Notes under the pieces: generated by a model | The model's database searches: none | Seen by the model: only the letters and a program-made list of their open reading frames with translations | Told to the model about the DNA's origin: nothing | Program-made: the position numbers and the translations under genes | Shown: positions 47,890-56,766 of the stretch, in pieces | Position numbering within the stretch: position 1 is the stretch's first letter | How the letters are laid out: every line of letters begins with the position of its first letter | NCBI RefSeq assembly: GCF_025370785.1 | Contig: NZ_JAMXFA010000023.1 | Coordinates: 46,550-110,549 of the forward strand | Length of the DNA: 64,000 bases | Direction: 5' to 3' | Source of the DNA: Laspinema olomoucense D3b | Lineage (GTDB): Bacteria > Cyanobacteriota > Cyanobacteriia > Cyanobacteriales > Laspinemataceae

Positions 47890-49650
47890 ATGCGAAACAT
47901 TTTTCTATCCACGGCCATTGCATCTATTATGCTCACCACTCCCGCCGCTGCTGAACAACAGCTTTTTGTGGCTTATCCTCCCCCGGAACATAAAACGACC
48001 TCTGACCGTATTTTTTTAATTGGAACTGCTGCACCGGATGCGGAAGTTTTAGTCAATGGACAACGAATTGAACGCAGTCCGGCTGGACATTTTGCCCCCA
48101 GCTTTCCCTTAGAATTAGGGGAAAATATTTTTACCTTAACCCATCAAACCCAACAACTCCAAATCAAAGTTACCCGGGAGTCGAGTTTGCCGCCGGTTCC
48201 TGAAGGAATGGCATTTGTGGAAAGTTCTCTAACGCCGACGGTTGATATTGCCAGAATGCCTGGAGAGTTGATTTGTTTTGGGGCAATTGCTCCCCCGAAT
48301 GCGACAGTTTCTGTGCAAGTTGGCGATCGCACCATTCCGTTAATGCTCAATCAAGAATCGGTTTCTTTGCCTTCTAATTTAGCAGTATTAACCGGAACGA
48401 CAGACCCGAATGTTTCCCGGGAAGCGGGTAATTTTGAAGGCTGTACCACTGCACCGCAAAATCCTGCCAATTGGGGTCAACCGACTTATCAATTGTCCCT
48501 AAATGGACAAACAAAAACCCAAATGGCAGCGGGTAATATTGAAATTGTTTCCCCGAGTCAAATTACAGTGGCTGAAGTGACTGCCGAAGCAGCAGTGGCA
48601 CGCACGGGCCCGAGTACCAATCATTCCCGTCTCACACCGTTACCCAAGGGGACTCGCGCCGCAGTGACAGGACGGGAAGGCGAATGGATTCGGTTAGATT
48701 ACGGGGCCTGGATTAAGGCGGAGGAAGCCCGAATTTTATCGGCAGGGATTCCCCCGCGATCGGCAATTCGGGGTGTGCGATCGCGGCAGGTTCCGGGCTG
48801 GACCGAAGTGCTATTCCCCCTGCAAACTGCTGTACCTGTTACCGTCACCCAGGGCGATCGCAATTTTATGCTTACATTGCATAACACTACTGCTCAAACC
48901 GATACCATTGCTTTCAACGACGATCCCTTAGTTGAACGGATGGATTGGCAACCCTCCGGTAACGAGCAAGTGCAATATACATTTCATTTCAAACCCTCAC
49001 ATCAATGGGGATACAAATTGCGCTATGAAGGCACAACCCTCATTCTCTCCCTGCGTCATCCCCCCAGCGCCAGCGGCAGTCGCAATCAACCCTTAACAGG
49101 GATGACAATTCTCCTAGATGCAGGACATGGCAGCAGCGAGGACCTCGGTGCGCGCGGACCCACAGGTTATCCCGAAAAAGACGTCACCCTGATTGTCTCC
49201 AAACTCCTGCGAGATGAGCTACAACAGCGCGGTGCTACAGTCTTAATGACCCGAGAAGGAGATGAAGATTTATGGCCGCAAGATCGCGTTGCTCAAATCG
49301 AACAAGACGAACCCCACCTCGCCCTGAGCGTCCATTATAATGCCTTACCCGACTTCGGCGATGCCATAAATACAGCAGGAGTCGGAATGTTTTGGTATCA
49401 TCCCCAAGCTCATGATTTATCGGTATTTTTGCATAACTATTTAGTGCAGAAATTAAACCGACCCTCCTATGGCGTTTTCTGGAATAATTTAGCCTTAACT
49501 CGTCCCACGGTTGCTCCATCCATTTTACTAGAACTCGGGTTTATGATTAATCCCACTGAGTTTGAGTGGATTGTCGATGAACAGGAACAGAAAAAGTTAG
49601 CCAAAACCCTGGCTGATGGAATTGTAGAGTGGTACGCCACTACTCGGTAA
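47890..49650 (+). CDS. N-acetylmuramoyl-L-alanine amidase (Amidase_3)
   Basis: A 586-aa secreted zinc amidase that removes peptides from peptidoglycan, as in AmiC. A signal peptide (FLSTAIASIMLTTPAAAEQQ) is clear. Two or more beta domains follow: a Gly/Asn-rich N-terminal domain with DAEVLVNGQRI, an SH3b-like segment (TGPSTNHSRLTPLPKGTRAAVTG, Trp-Ile-Arg-Leu), then the catalytic domain (about 405-586): ILLDAGHGSSEDLGARGP (zinc His), GYPEKDVTLIVSKLL (zinc Glu), LSVHYNALPD (zinc His) and LELGFMINPTEFEW (catalytic Glu). The catalytic residues are all intact. Probable partner of the preceding DUF1460 gene. Confidence 0.9.
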   Translation: MRNIFLSTAIASIMLTTPAAAEQQLFVAYPPPEHKTTSDRIFLIGTAAPDAEVLVNGQRIERSPAGHFAPSFPLELGENIFTLTHQTQQLQIKVTRESSLPPVPEGMAFVESSLTPTVDIARMPGELICFGAIAPPNATVSVQVGDRTIPLMLNQESVSLPSNLAVLTGTTDPNVSREAGNFEGCTTAPQNPANWGQPTYQLSLNGQTKTQMAAGNIEIVSPSQITVAEVTAEAAVARTGPSTNHSRLTPLPKGTRAAVTGREGEWIRLDYGAWIKAEEARILSAGIPPRSAIRGVRSRQVPGWTEVLFPLQTAVPVTVTQGDRNFMLTLHNTTAQTDTIAFNDDPLVERMDWQPSGNEQVQYTFHFKPSHQWGYKLRYEGTTLILSLRHPPSASGSRNQPLTGMTILLDAGHGSSEDLGARGPTGYPEKDVTLIVSKLLRDELQQRGATVLMTREGDEDLWPQDRVAQIEQDEPHLALSVHYNALPDFGDAINTAGVGMFWYHPQAHDLSVFLHNYLVQKLNRPSYGVFWNNLALTRPTVAPSILLELGFMINPTEFEWIVDEQEQKKLAKTLADGIVEWYATTR

Positions 49651-49679
49651 CGTCAGATTCCTCTCGACTTATAGAACCC

Positions 49680-49790
49680 AAAACCGAGTTTCTGTGACAC
49701 TTGTCGTTATCATTTCCTAAATTTAGGAAAAAACCCCGGTTTCTCAACCCCTACCCCAGGACCAGAAACCGGGTTTCTGCGACAATTGTC
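49680..49790. repeat. AACCGGGTTTCTG repeat pair
   Basis: AAACCGAGTTTCTGTGACACTTGTCG with CCTAAATTTAGGA and AACCCCGGTTTCTC is followed by GAAACCGGGTTTCTGCGACAATTGTCG. These form hairpins and match the block at 51005-51175 and the pair at 599-659. Confidence 0.8.
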
Positions 49791-49933
49791 GTTTCATTGC
49801 CTAATACCAATTTCATTAATATTTGCTACAGATTTGGTATTAGGTTTAACTTAAGTCTTGATGTTTTATATGTATAATCAAGCTTAAATAGACATTTCAG
49901 CATTCTCAATCGGTCATGGAGGTAGCCTCTTGT

Positions 49934-50971
49934 ATGGATTTTGTAGAGACGAGACGAGCGCAAGAATTGAGAGATCGCGCCGTAGAATTGGCGATCGCCG
50001 GTCGTGACAGTGAAGCGAGTGCGGTTTTTGCCGAGGCAACTACAGCGACTCGCTCTATTCTTCAAATGTCCAGTCGAGCCATTGCATTGTGCGAGTTAGC
50101 AACAGCATTCCACCGCGCCAACCGTCATGATGAAGCAAAGGCGCTGTTTGCCGAAATTCCTCAAATCGCCCAGTCCCTTTGGCCTGCTTCCAGTCAAGAA
50201 AACGTTCTGAGCGAGCTAGTAGGAGCGTTGGCACAAGCGGGAGAATTTGTCGAAGCTGCCTCTGTTGCGGCTTCTTTAAAGGGGGAAGGTGAGCGCGTCA
50301 AGGCGCTGCGGAGTTTGGCGACTGCCTTGACTCAAGCGGGAAAGTTTGAGGAAGCGGCAAATGTGATCCGTTCGATTACCAAGGGGAGTGAGCGCGTCCG
50401 TGGGTTTTTAGAGTTGGCTGTCGCATTGGAGAGTTGCGATCGCCCAGATCAAGCCAGCGCGATGTTCACCGAAGCCACCTCGGCAGCTCGTTCTTTGAAG
50501 TTTTTATCGGTTTATTCTCTACTTGAGGTGGTGAAAACCCTGGAGCAAGTCAATCGACCCAAGGAAGCGGATGCGGTTTTGACTGAAACCAAAGCGATCG
50601 CCTATTCTCTTGGCGATGAGGTGGACCGAGAGAATAGTCTCAACCACCTGGCAAAGGCACTCACACAACTGGGACGTTTTTCTGACGCCGTAGAAGCTGC
50701 TCGCTCCATGCGCTATCCGAGTTGGCCGGAAAAGGCGCTCTCTGAAATCGTGGCAGCGCAGGCTCGTTCTGGACAGTTATCTGAGGCCACTGCATTAGCC
50801 TACTCGATCCGCGTTGATGGTTATCGAGGGGAAGCACTGAATCACGTGGGTGCAGCACTCAAGTTAGCCAATCGGGATGCTGAAGCAAGTGCGATTCTCG
50901 CGGAGGCGGAAGCAACTCTGAAAGCTGCATGGAAAGCCCGAGCAGAGGCGCTGCCTGACGAGTTTGATTGA
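49934..50971 (+). CDS. TPR-like helical-repeat protein
   Basis: A 345-aa helical repeat protein. The ATG at 49934 has GGAGGT ten bases upstream, better than the ATG at 49916, which is part of that same sequence. About eight repeats of 33-41 residues carry a pattern such as ALRSLATALTQAGKFEEAANV and SLNHLAKALTQLGRFSDAVEAA, with acidic/Ala-rich second helices. No enzyme motif. A scaffold or adaptor role is inferred. Flanked on both sides by AACCGGGTTTCTG repeats. Confidence 0.7.
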   Translation: MDFVETRRAQELRDRAVELAIAGRDSEASAVFAEATTATRSILQMSSRAIALCELATAFHRANRHDEAKALFAEIPQIAQSLWPASSQENVLSELVGALAQAGEFVEAASVAASLKGEGERVKALRSLATALTQAGKFEEAANVIRSITKGSERVRGFLELAVALESCDRPDQASAMFTEATSAARSLKFLSVYSLLEVVKTLEQVNRPKEADAVLTETKAIAYSLGDEVDRENSLNHLAKALTQLGRFSDAVEAARSMRYPSWPEKALSEIVAAQARSGQLSEATALAYSIRVDGYRGEALNHVGAALKLANRDAEASAILAEAEATLKAAWKARAEALPDEFD

Positions 50972-51004
50972 ATGTGAGCGGGAGTATTTTCAATCCTGTG
51001 ATGT

Positions 51005-51175
51005 CACCTCGTTTCTGCAACAATTGTTGTTGGATTGCCTAACTTTAGGAAAAAAACCCGGTTTCTAACCCCATACCCTAGGACTAGAAACCGGGTTTCT
51101 GTGACCCTTGTTGTTGAATTGCCTAAATTTAGGAAAGAAACCCGGTTTCTACCCCCCACCCTAGGACTAGAAACT
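51005..51175. repeat. AACCCGGTTTCT repeats
   Basis: Three half-units of the same family as 49680-49790, with CCTAACTTTAGGA or CCTAAATTTAGGA palindromes between them and CCCTAGGACTAGAAAC spacers. Opposing arms can fold into hairpins. Confidence 0.8.
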
Positions 51176-51279
51176 ATGGGAACCGCTATAGTTGCATCAA
51201 GATAACTCCTGAAGGAGTTACTACGAACGAGGGATTTTCATTTAAAATAATCGAGTCAACCCATCGTGAAATCAATCCC

Positions 51280-52800
51280 ATGAATCTTCCTCGGGTGAGA
51301 GCGCCAGAATTTCCTTCCCATCAACCTTGGTTAAATTGCGATCGCCCTTTATCCCTAAACCAATTAAAAGGCCGAATTGTTCTCCTTGACTTTTGGACCT
51401 ATTGCTGTATTAATTGTCTGCATATTTTACCGGATTTAAAATATTTAGAGCAAAAATATCCCGAACATCTCACGGTCATCGGTGTTCATTCGGCTAAATT
51501 CGAGAACGAAAAAGAAACAGAAAATATTCGGCAAGCGATTCTGCGGTATGATATCGAACATCCGGTCATTGTGGATCAGGAGTTTGAAATTTGGCAACAG
51601 TATGCGGTGCGCGCATGGCCGACTTTAATTTTAATTGACCCTTTGGGATATGTAGTGGGAATGGTTTCTGGAGAAGGGAAACGGGGGGAATTGGATGAGG
51701 CGATCGCCCAGTTAATCGCCCAGCAGCAAGCTCAAGGTTCCGTCTCAATTCCTCATATCAAACCTATCCTAGAAAAACAAAAAAATCCCTTAATTACTCC
51801 CTTAGCCTTTCCGGGGAAAGTCCTCGCCGATACTGCCAGCAGTCGCCTATTTATTGCCGACTCGGGACATCATCGCATCATTGTCACCACCCTAGAAGGC
51901 ACTGTACAATCCATCATCGGCAATGGCACTCCTGGATTAACCGATGGATCTTTTTCTGAAGCGCAGTTTTTTGGACCCCAAGGGATGACTTGGGATGGTA
52001 ACTCCCAATGTCTCTATGTGGCGGATACGGAAAACCATGCAATCCGGCAAATCGATTTTACGACGCAACAGGTGCAAACCCTTGCCGGAACGGGAGAACA
52101 AAATCGCACCTTGGAACCCCAAGGAGGTCCCGGGTTAGAGACTCCCTTAAATTCTCCCTGGGATTTAGAACTAATTGGGGGGGAAGTGTTATTAATCGCA
52201 ATGGCCGGGTCCCACCAAATTTGGGCGCTAGATTTGATAGATGGAACCGTGGGGACCTACAGTGGCATCGGTGCAGAAGCTGGCATTGATGGAGAACTGG
52301 ATGAGGCGGCATTTGCTCAACCTAGCGGCATTACTACCAATGATGAGGAACTGTTTGTGGCGGATAGTGAAATTAGTTCGATTCGGGGAATCGGGTTAGG
52401 AGATGAACCCCGGGTGCGAACCCTTTGCGGCAGTGGAGATTTGTTTGGATTTGGCGATCGCGATGGGACCGCAGAAGAGGCCCTCTTGCAACATTGTCTC
52501 GGTATTGATTATGCCGAGGGATTGCTGTGGGTTGCAGATACTTACAACCACAAAATTAAAACCGTTAATCCCAAAACGGGAGAGTGCAAAACGGTTTTAG
52601 GAGATGGAACTGCTGGATTATTAGACGGTAAAAATACCGCCACCCGCTTTTTTGAACCCGGGGGTTTGAGTATTGCTACAGGTATGCTTTATATTGCGGA
52701 TACCAATAATCATCGCATCCGACAGGTAGCATTAGATACTCTAACCGTAACCACCCTGGAGTTTCCTGGATTATGTGCACCGGGGTTTTGTGTTTTATGA
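51280..52800 (+). CDS. Thioredoxin-like domain plus NHL repeat protein (NHLRC2-like)
   Basis: A 506-aa protein. The N-terminal 145 residues form a thioredoxin/TlpA-like fold with a CxxC in FWTYCCINCLHILPDLKYLE and a cis-Pro-type VRAWPTLILIDP. The remaining 360 residues are NHL beta-propeller repeats, for example SRLFIADSGHHRIIVT, QCLYVADTENHAIRQID, GLLWVADTYNHKIKTV and GMLYIADTNNHRIRQVA. The order matches the widespread NHLRC2-like family. It has no signal peptide, so it is probably cytosolic. Redox partner unknown. Confidence 0.85.
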   Translation: MNLPRVRAPEFPSHQPWLNCDRPLSLNQLKGRIVLLDFWTYCCINCLHILPDLKYLEQKYPEHLTVIGVHSAKFENEKETENIRQAILRYDIEHPVIVDQEFEIWQQYAVRAWPTLILIDPLGYVVGMVSGEGKRGELDEAIAQLIAQQQAQGSVSIPHIKPILEKQKNPLITPLAFPGKVLADTASSRLFIADSGHHRIIVTTLEGTVQSIIGNGTPGLTDGSFSEAQFFGPQGMTWDGNSQCLYVADTENHAIRQIDFTTQQVQTLAGTGEQNRTLEPQGGPGLETPLNSPWDLELIGGEVLLIAMAGSHQIWALDLIDGTVGTYSGIGAEAGIDGELDEAAFAQPSGITTNDEELFVADSEISSIRGIGLGDEPRVRTLCGSGDLFGFGDRDGTAEEALLQHCLGIDYAEGLLWVADTYNHKIKTVNPKTGECKTVLGDGTAGLLDGKNTATRFFEPGGLSIATGMLYIADTNNHRIRQVALDTLTVTTLEFPGLCAPGFCVL

Positions 52801-53243
52801 GAATTTTGCTAAAAACTAACTACTCTAACACAAGGCTCAGACTGCTTCAAAAAGAGGGACCCTCGGTGGGAGGCGAAGTGAATAAACTCCCCAAATAACC
52901 TCCCCAAATGGGGATTTTATTTTTTATCCGGATAAAGAGAGAATTTTCAAAAAAATTTGACGGCACAACTAGACAGGAACGCCCGCATAACGTTAGAATT
53001 TGCCCCGGGACGTCTAAATGAAAATTCACTTTCGCATTTGATATAAAGAGTCAACGGTTATAGGTTTGAGCCAACTTTTTTCTTAAAGGTTCAAACCCAG
53101 TTGGCTACCCCTCAAGAGAAGTGGACAAAAGGCCCCCACCTCCTCTGGTTCCAAACGGTTGGAATGGGGGAGTGTCAAACCAGTCCAGTTGACTTACAGT
53201 CGATCACCACACCGTTCATCGTGCGGGAGACGTCAATCGAAAA
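52801..53243. promoter_or_regulatory. Structured leader before nucleoside transporter gene
   Basis: 443 bases without a gene. Near 53063-53106, GGTTTGA (53063) can pair with TCAAACC (53091) and GCCAAC (53070) with GTTGGC (53100), in crossed order, so the two pairings are alternatives. A second stem lies at about 53130-53172: CCCCCA with TGGGGG around TTCCAA-ACGG-TTGGAA. Whether this is a riboswitch-like leader is unknown; it matches none that I can name. Confidence 0.35.
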
Positions 53244-54680
53244 ATGAACCCGATATTAAATTTACTCTCATTACTCGGAATCGTGGGTCTATGCTTTATT
53301 GCATGGCTGGGTTCTGAAGATCGTCGTGTTATTCCCTGGAAGGTCATCTTTTGGGGAATTGGCCTACAAATGGTTGTGGGATTAATCGTGTTTGGGTTAG
53401 GAAGCAGTCTCATTGAAGGACTGAGTAATTTGCTCAATGTGGTCCTAGATGCTTCAGAAGCAGGGGCCAAATTCCTGTTTGGGGGAGCGTCTTCGATGTT
53501 GGTGGCAGAACCCAATTTTGCCGCAGGTCCAGGGCCAGCGGGTCGCTGGATTGCCCGAACTGTAGGCACTCCCTTCGTCGCGGTGGCGGGCGATCGCCTC
53601 AGTCCGGATAACCTCAATCCCGGTTTTGCTTACGTTCTGGCCTTTCGCGCCTTGCCGCAAGTTATTTTCTTCTCGGGATTGGTCAGTCTACTGTATCGCC
53701 TGAATCTGATTCAGCCTGTGGTGAAGTGGTTTGCGATCATTTTCCAAAAAACCATGAATATCAGTGGTGCTGAATCAATGGCAGGGGCGGCTAATATTTT
53801 TTTAGGGATTGAATCGGCGATCGCCATCAAACCCTTTTTGTTAGATATGACCCGCAGCGAACTTTGCGCGATTTTGACCAGTTGCTTTGGCTCGATCGCC
53901 TCTTCGGTTTTAGCCCTCTATGCCGGTTTATTGCGCCCCACTTTTCCCTCCATTGCCGGTCACTTGGTCTCCGCTTCGATCATGACCATTCCCGCTTGTT
54001 TCGTGATGTCTAAACTTTTAATTCCCGAAACTGGCGACCCGAAAACCCTCGGTCACATCCCTGAAGATGAAGAGGGTGAATCCTCTGAACGTCCTAACCC
54101 AATGGATAGCTTAATTGGTGGTGCATTGGATGGGGTGAAAATGGCGGTAGGGATTGCTGCGGCAATTATTGCCATTCTGGGGATGGTTGCTCTGATTAAT
54201 GCAGTCTTTACGACGATCTCCACTGTAGTGCTGGGAGCCTCTCCATCCGGTGAGCCTTCCTTGATCACCGAGTTCTTTGCTAATCCTCTCGCCAATCTCA
54301 TGGGAATGTTATTCTTACCCCTGACCTTTTTAACTGGGGTATCCCTCGATTGGCAGGAATTGTGGAGTTGTTCTCTCGTGCTGGGGCGACGGCTATTTGA
54401 AACGAATATTCCCCCCTATCAACAGCTAGGGAGGTTAGCCCTGAGTGGGGAAATCAGCGATCGCGCCCTGTTAATCATCAGCTATGCACTCTGTGGGTTT
54501 ACCCATTTTGCCTCCTACGGCATTTTTATCGGAGGGTTATCCGGGTTAATCCCTGAACGTCGCAATGAAATCGCCTCTTTGGGCTTTAAAGCGCTTTGGG
54601 CAGGTACTCTGGCAACGTTAATGAGCGGATGTATTGCGGGGTTATTTGATATCGGTAACGCCGCTGTCTTAGGCCGCTAG
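53244..54680 (+). CDS. nupC: Concentrative nucleoside transporter (NupC/CNT family)
   Basis: A 478-aa inner-membrane protein importing nucleosides with Na+ or H+. Multiple membrane segments are evident (LLSLLGIVGLCFIAWLGSE, IPWKVIFWGIGLQMVVGLIV, FRALPQVIFFSGLVSLLY). CNT signatures are visible: ESMAGAANIFLGIESAIAIKPFL (binding motif region) and GLYAGLL-like ASSVLALYAGLLRPTF, followed by C-terminal SYALCGFTHFASYGIFIGGL (the CGF and FAN-like elements). A hydrophilic loop with acidic residues lies at about 265-285. A structured leader precedes it. No neighbouring nucleoside enzymes. Confidence 0.9.
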   Translation: MNPILNLLSLLGIVGLCFIAWLGSEDRRVIPWKVIFWGIGLQMVVGLIVFGLGSSLIEGLSNLLNVVLDASEAGAKFLFGGASSMLVAEPNFAAGPGPAGRWIARTVGTPFVAVAGDRLSPDNLNPGFAYVLAFRALPQVIFFSGLVSLLYRLNLIQPVVKWFAIIFQKTMNISGAESMAGAANIFLGIESAIAIKPFLLDMTRSELCAILTSCFGSIASSVLALYAGLLRPTFPSIAGHLVSASIMTIPACFVMSKLLIPETGDPKTLGHIPEDEEGESSERPNPMDSLIGGALDGVKMAVGIAAAIIAILGMVALINAVFTTISTVVLGASPSGEPSLITEFFANPLANLMGMLFLPLTFLTGVSLDWQELWSCSLVLGRRLFETNIPPYQQLGRLALSGEISDRALLIISYALCGFTHFASYGIFIGGLSGLIPERRNEIASLGFKALWAGTLATLMSGCIAGLFDIGNAAVLGR

Positions 54681-54865
54681 AGCGTGGGTAGAGTATTAAA
54701 TCAATAAGGACAAGAAACCGGGTTTCATCGCCCTTGCTTTGGGACTCAGTAGCTCATATTTACTTGGATAAACCTGGTTTGTCTTCCCAATCCTGTACCG
54801 ACGCCCTGGGCGATCGCCTATTTCCTGGATCAATCTCTCCCAGTATGAAAACGAGGAAGCTGAAA

Positions 54866-55699
54866 ATGAAACGAAACCGGCTTTGGCTGCTCGGTTTGGG
54901 GCTGTTAACTGCCCTAACTCTGATGATTGCTGACAATCGAGCCATTCACCTGCACCCCCAGGTTGGTATCTCGAATTTGCAGTTAAATGCTGGCGCAGCA
55001 GAGGCTCCGGCTAGGGTAATTCAAGTCGCCCAAAGAGGGTCTCGAAATACCCAATCTCCCCAATCTCCCCAATCTCCCCAATCTCCCCAATCTCCCCAAT
55101 CTCCCCAATCTCCCCAATCTTCCCCCTCTCCCCAATCTTCCCCCTCTGCCACCCCGGCTCCGAGTCTCTCTGAGGAAGAACGAGAGGCGAGTCCTGTCCA
55201 GTTAACCGCAGAACCCTATAAAGACCCCGGAGGACGGTTTACTGTGGGTGTGCTGGCAGAATATTTACCGGCTGAAAATGAAGAGTCTCAAAATGAAGAG
55301 TCCCAAGGGGAAAGAGGACGTCTGGAACCCTATAAAATTGGGTCTTCAGCGGGGATTCCGTTAATCGAGTCTCCTGATGGCAATTTAGCCTATACGGTGA
55401 TTGTCCAACCCCTAGCCACTGCCCGCACCTTGAGTAATGAGGAGTTGGCAGAAATGGCGATTGAGGAATTTAAGCGGGGGGAAGGATTTAGTCCCGATGA
55501 GTTTAAGCCGATCGCCTCGGGAGAGGTGCTCGTCCCTTGGACAGGGATTTTCAATAATCAGACGCCGATGCAGGGGACAATTTTGGTCCGTCAGCGCGAT
55601 CGCAGTGTCTATTTGTTGCTCATTTCCGCAACAGATGTGGCCGCATCTAAGCTCGAACCGGCGATCGCTTTATTATTCGAGACCCTGCAACCCCTCTAA
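54866..55699 (+). CDS. Secreted hypothetical protein with QSP repeat
   Basis: A 277-aa protein from the ATG at 54866, which has GAGG nine bases upstream and opens a signal peptide (RNRLWLLGLGLLTALTLMI); longer in-frame starts exist at 54734 and 54845. A low-complexity region (QSPQSPQSP, then SSPSPQSSPS) follows from a 9-bp DNA repeat. The C-terminal 170 residues resemble PsbP-like or DUF1795-type beta domains in pattern only: DPGGRFTVGVLAEYLP, GIPLIESPDGNLAYTVIVQPL, LSNEELAEMAIEEFKRGEGF, RDRSVYLLLISATDV. Probably exported to the periplasm or thylakoid lumen. Function unknown. A terminator follows. Confidence 0.7.
   Translation: MKRNRLWLLGLGLLTALTLMIADNRAIHLHPQVGISNLQLNAGAAEAPARVIQVAQRGSRNTQSPQSPQSPQSPQSPQSPQSPQSSPSPQSSPSATPAPSLSEEEREASPVQLTAEPYKDPGGRFTVGVLAEYLPAENEESQNEESQGERGRLEPYKIGSSAGIPLIESPDGNLAYTVIVQPLATARTLSNEELAEMAIEEFKRGEGFSPDEFKPIASGEVLVPWTGIFNNQTPMQGTILVRQRDRSVYLLLISATDVAASKLEPAIALLFETLQPL
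55052..55147. repeat. Coding 9-bp repeat CAATCTCCC
   Basis: Seven perfect copies (55052-55114) encode Gln-Ser-Pro, then degenerate units with extra TCCCCC. In-frame inside the secreted protein. It shares the CTCCCC core of the minisatellite at 34752-34868 in reverse complement. Confidence 0.95.
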
Positions 55700-55735
55700 T
55701 TTCCTCTCGCTAACCCAACCATTAGCCACACAATG

Positions 55736-55759
55736 GGGCGCACAGGGTGCGCCCTTTTT
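55736..55759 (+). terminator. Rho-independent terminator
   Basis: GGGCGCAC (55736-55743), a 3-base loop, GTGCGCCC (55747-55754) and a TTTTT run. About 40 bases after the secreted-protein stop. Confidence 0.85.
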
Positions 55760-55828
55760 AATCAGTCACCCCAGATTAATGAGGGGTTAAGATTTCCCTA
55801 ACTGACCCCTAATTTTCATCGGATCAAG

Positions 55829-56605
55829 TTAAGAGTTCAGACAGCCCAGTAGATTCAGAATTTTATCTTGATCTTCTAAATTTCCGACAATGCGGCGCAC
55901 GGGCAAGGGCCACATTTTAACCAGGGTAGGGGTAGCGGAAACATGAGCCTGTTCTGCCTGTTCTGGATGTTTAGAAACATCAATCACTTTCAAGGTATAG
56001 GGATAGCCTAAAGACTCTTCCAAAAGCTGGTGCAAGGTCTTGAGGGTTCTCTCCGTTGCTCCTGTATGACCCGACACAAATAACCGGAGCACATATCCTT
56101 GAGTCGGGGTTTGTTCGGACAAAGTAAACCTCAACTTCGGGGATAAATTCGGGGGGTGAATGCTGCCCTCGTCTGCGCTTGACTCCAAGCGGACAATCAG
56201 CTCATGATTCTCCCAGAGTTGGGGAAACTGCTGACGATAGGTGGCTAACACCATTGGATGACATAACTCTTCGGACCAAGGGGCGATCGCCCAAGTCAAG
56301 TCCTCTATTTCAAAGATAGCATTCAGCAAGGCTTGATAGCGCAGGACTGAAGCCGAGGCGATCGCGGAAGTTTGCACTTGTCCGGTATAGGGATCAAGCC
56401 ATCGGTCCACCGTGGCGGTATAACAAGGAACTAGGAAATGGGGGGGTTCGATTAGCCCCAGCCATTCTTGTAGCACCGCGCATAAATTCAGATGCCACCG
56501 ATTTTTTTTGCTCGGGTCGATACAGTAAATCAGGTCTCCACCAGGAGTAAACAGAGCAATCCCTTTAAATAGGGGAGGAAGAGAAGAGGATGGGTTTTTC
56601 AACAA
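55829..56605 (-). CDS. Protein with C-terminal KaiB-like domain
   Basis: A 258-aa protein. Residues 165-255 match the KaiB/SasA-N thioredoxin-like fold: GYVLRLFVSGHTGATERTLK, LEESLGYPYTLKVIDVSKHP and ATPTLVKMWPLPVRRIVGNL. KaiB itself is about 100 aa and SasA has this fold at the N terminus, so a C-terminal KaiB-like domain is a different layout. The first 165 residues (GIALFTPGGDLIYCIDPSKK, CAVLQEWLGLIEPPHFLVP) are a conserved-looking domain I do not recognise. The start is a TTG at 56605 with no clear ribosome site. It may join the clock network but this is inferred from the fold only. Confidence 0.75.
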   Translation of the reverse strand: MLKNPSSSLPPLFKGIALFTPGGDLIYCIDPSKKNRWHLNLCAVLQEWLGLIEPPHFLVPCYTATVDRWLDPYTGQVQTSAIASASVLRYQALLNAIFEIEDLTWAIAPWSEELCHPMVLATYRQQFPQLWENHELIVRLESSADEGSIHPPNLSPKLRFTLSEQTPTQGYVLRLFVSGHTGATERTLKTLHQLLEESLGYPYTLKVIDVSKHPEQAEQAHVSATPTLVKMWPLPVRRIVGNLEDQDKILNLLGCLNS

Positions 56606-56766
56606 CTCGCGATCGCTTGGATATGAGATGGGAACTAGGCGATTGAGAAACTGTACAAGACGGAACCCTCACAGGAAACAACAGTTATGAAGGGGCCGCG
56701 ATCTAGTTGGGACCCCTTAACATTCATAACTGCTCGTGCAACAGAAAAACCTGAGTTTGTGAACCT

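Noticed and set aside
53088..53106. GGTTCAAACCC resembling a tRNA T-arm
   Set aside because: No anticodon or acceptor stem of correct length could be built around it.
53063..53106. H-type pseudoknot
   Set aside because: Zero- and two-base joining loops are too short to span stems of six to seven pairs; treated as alternative pairings.
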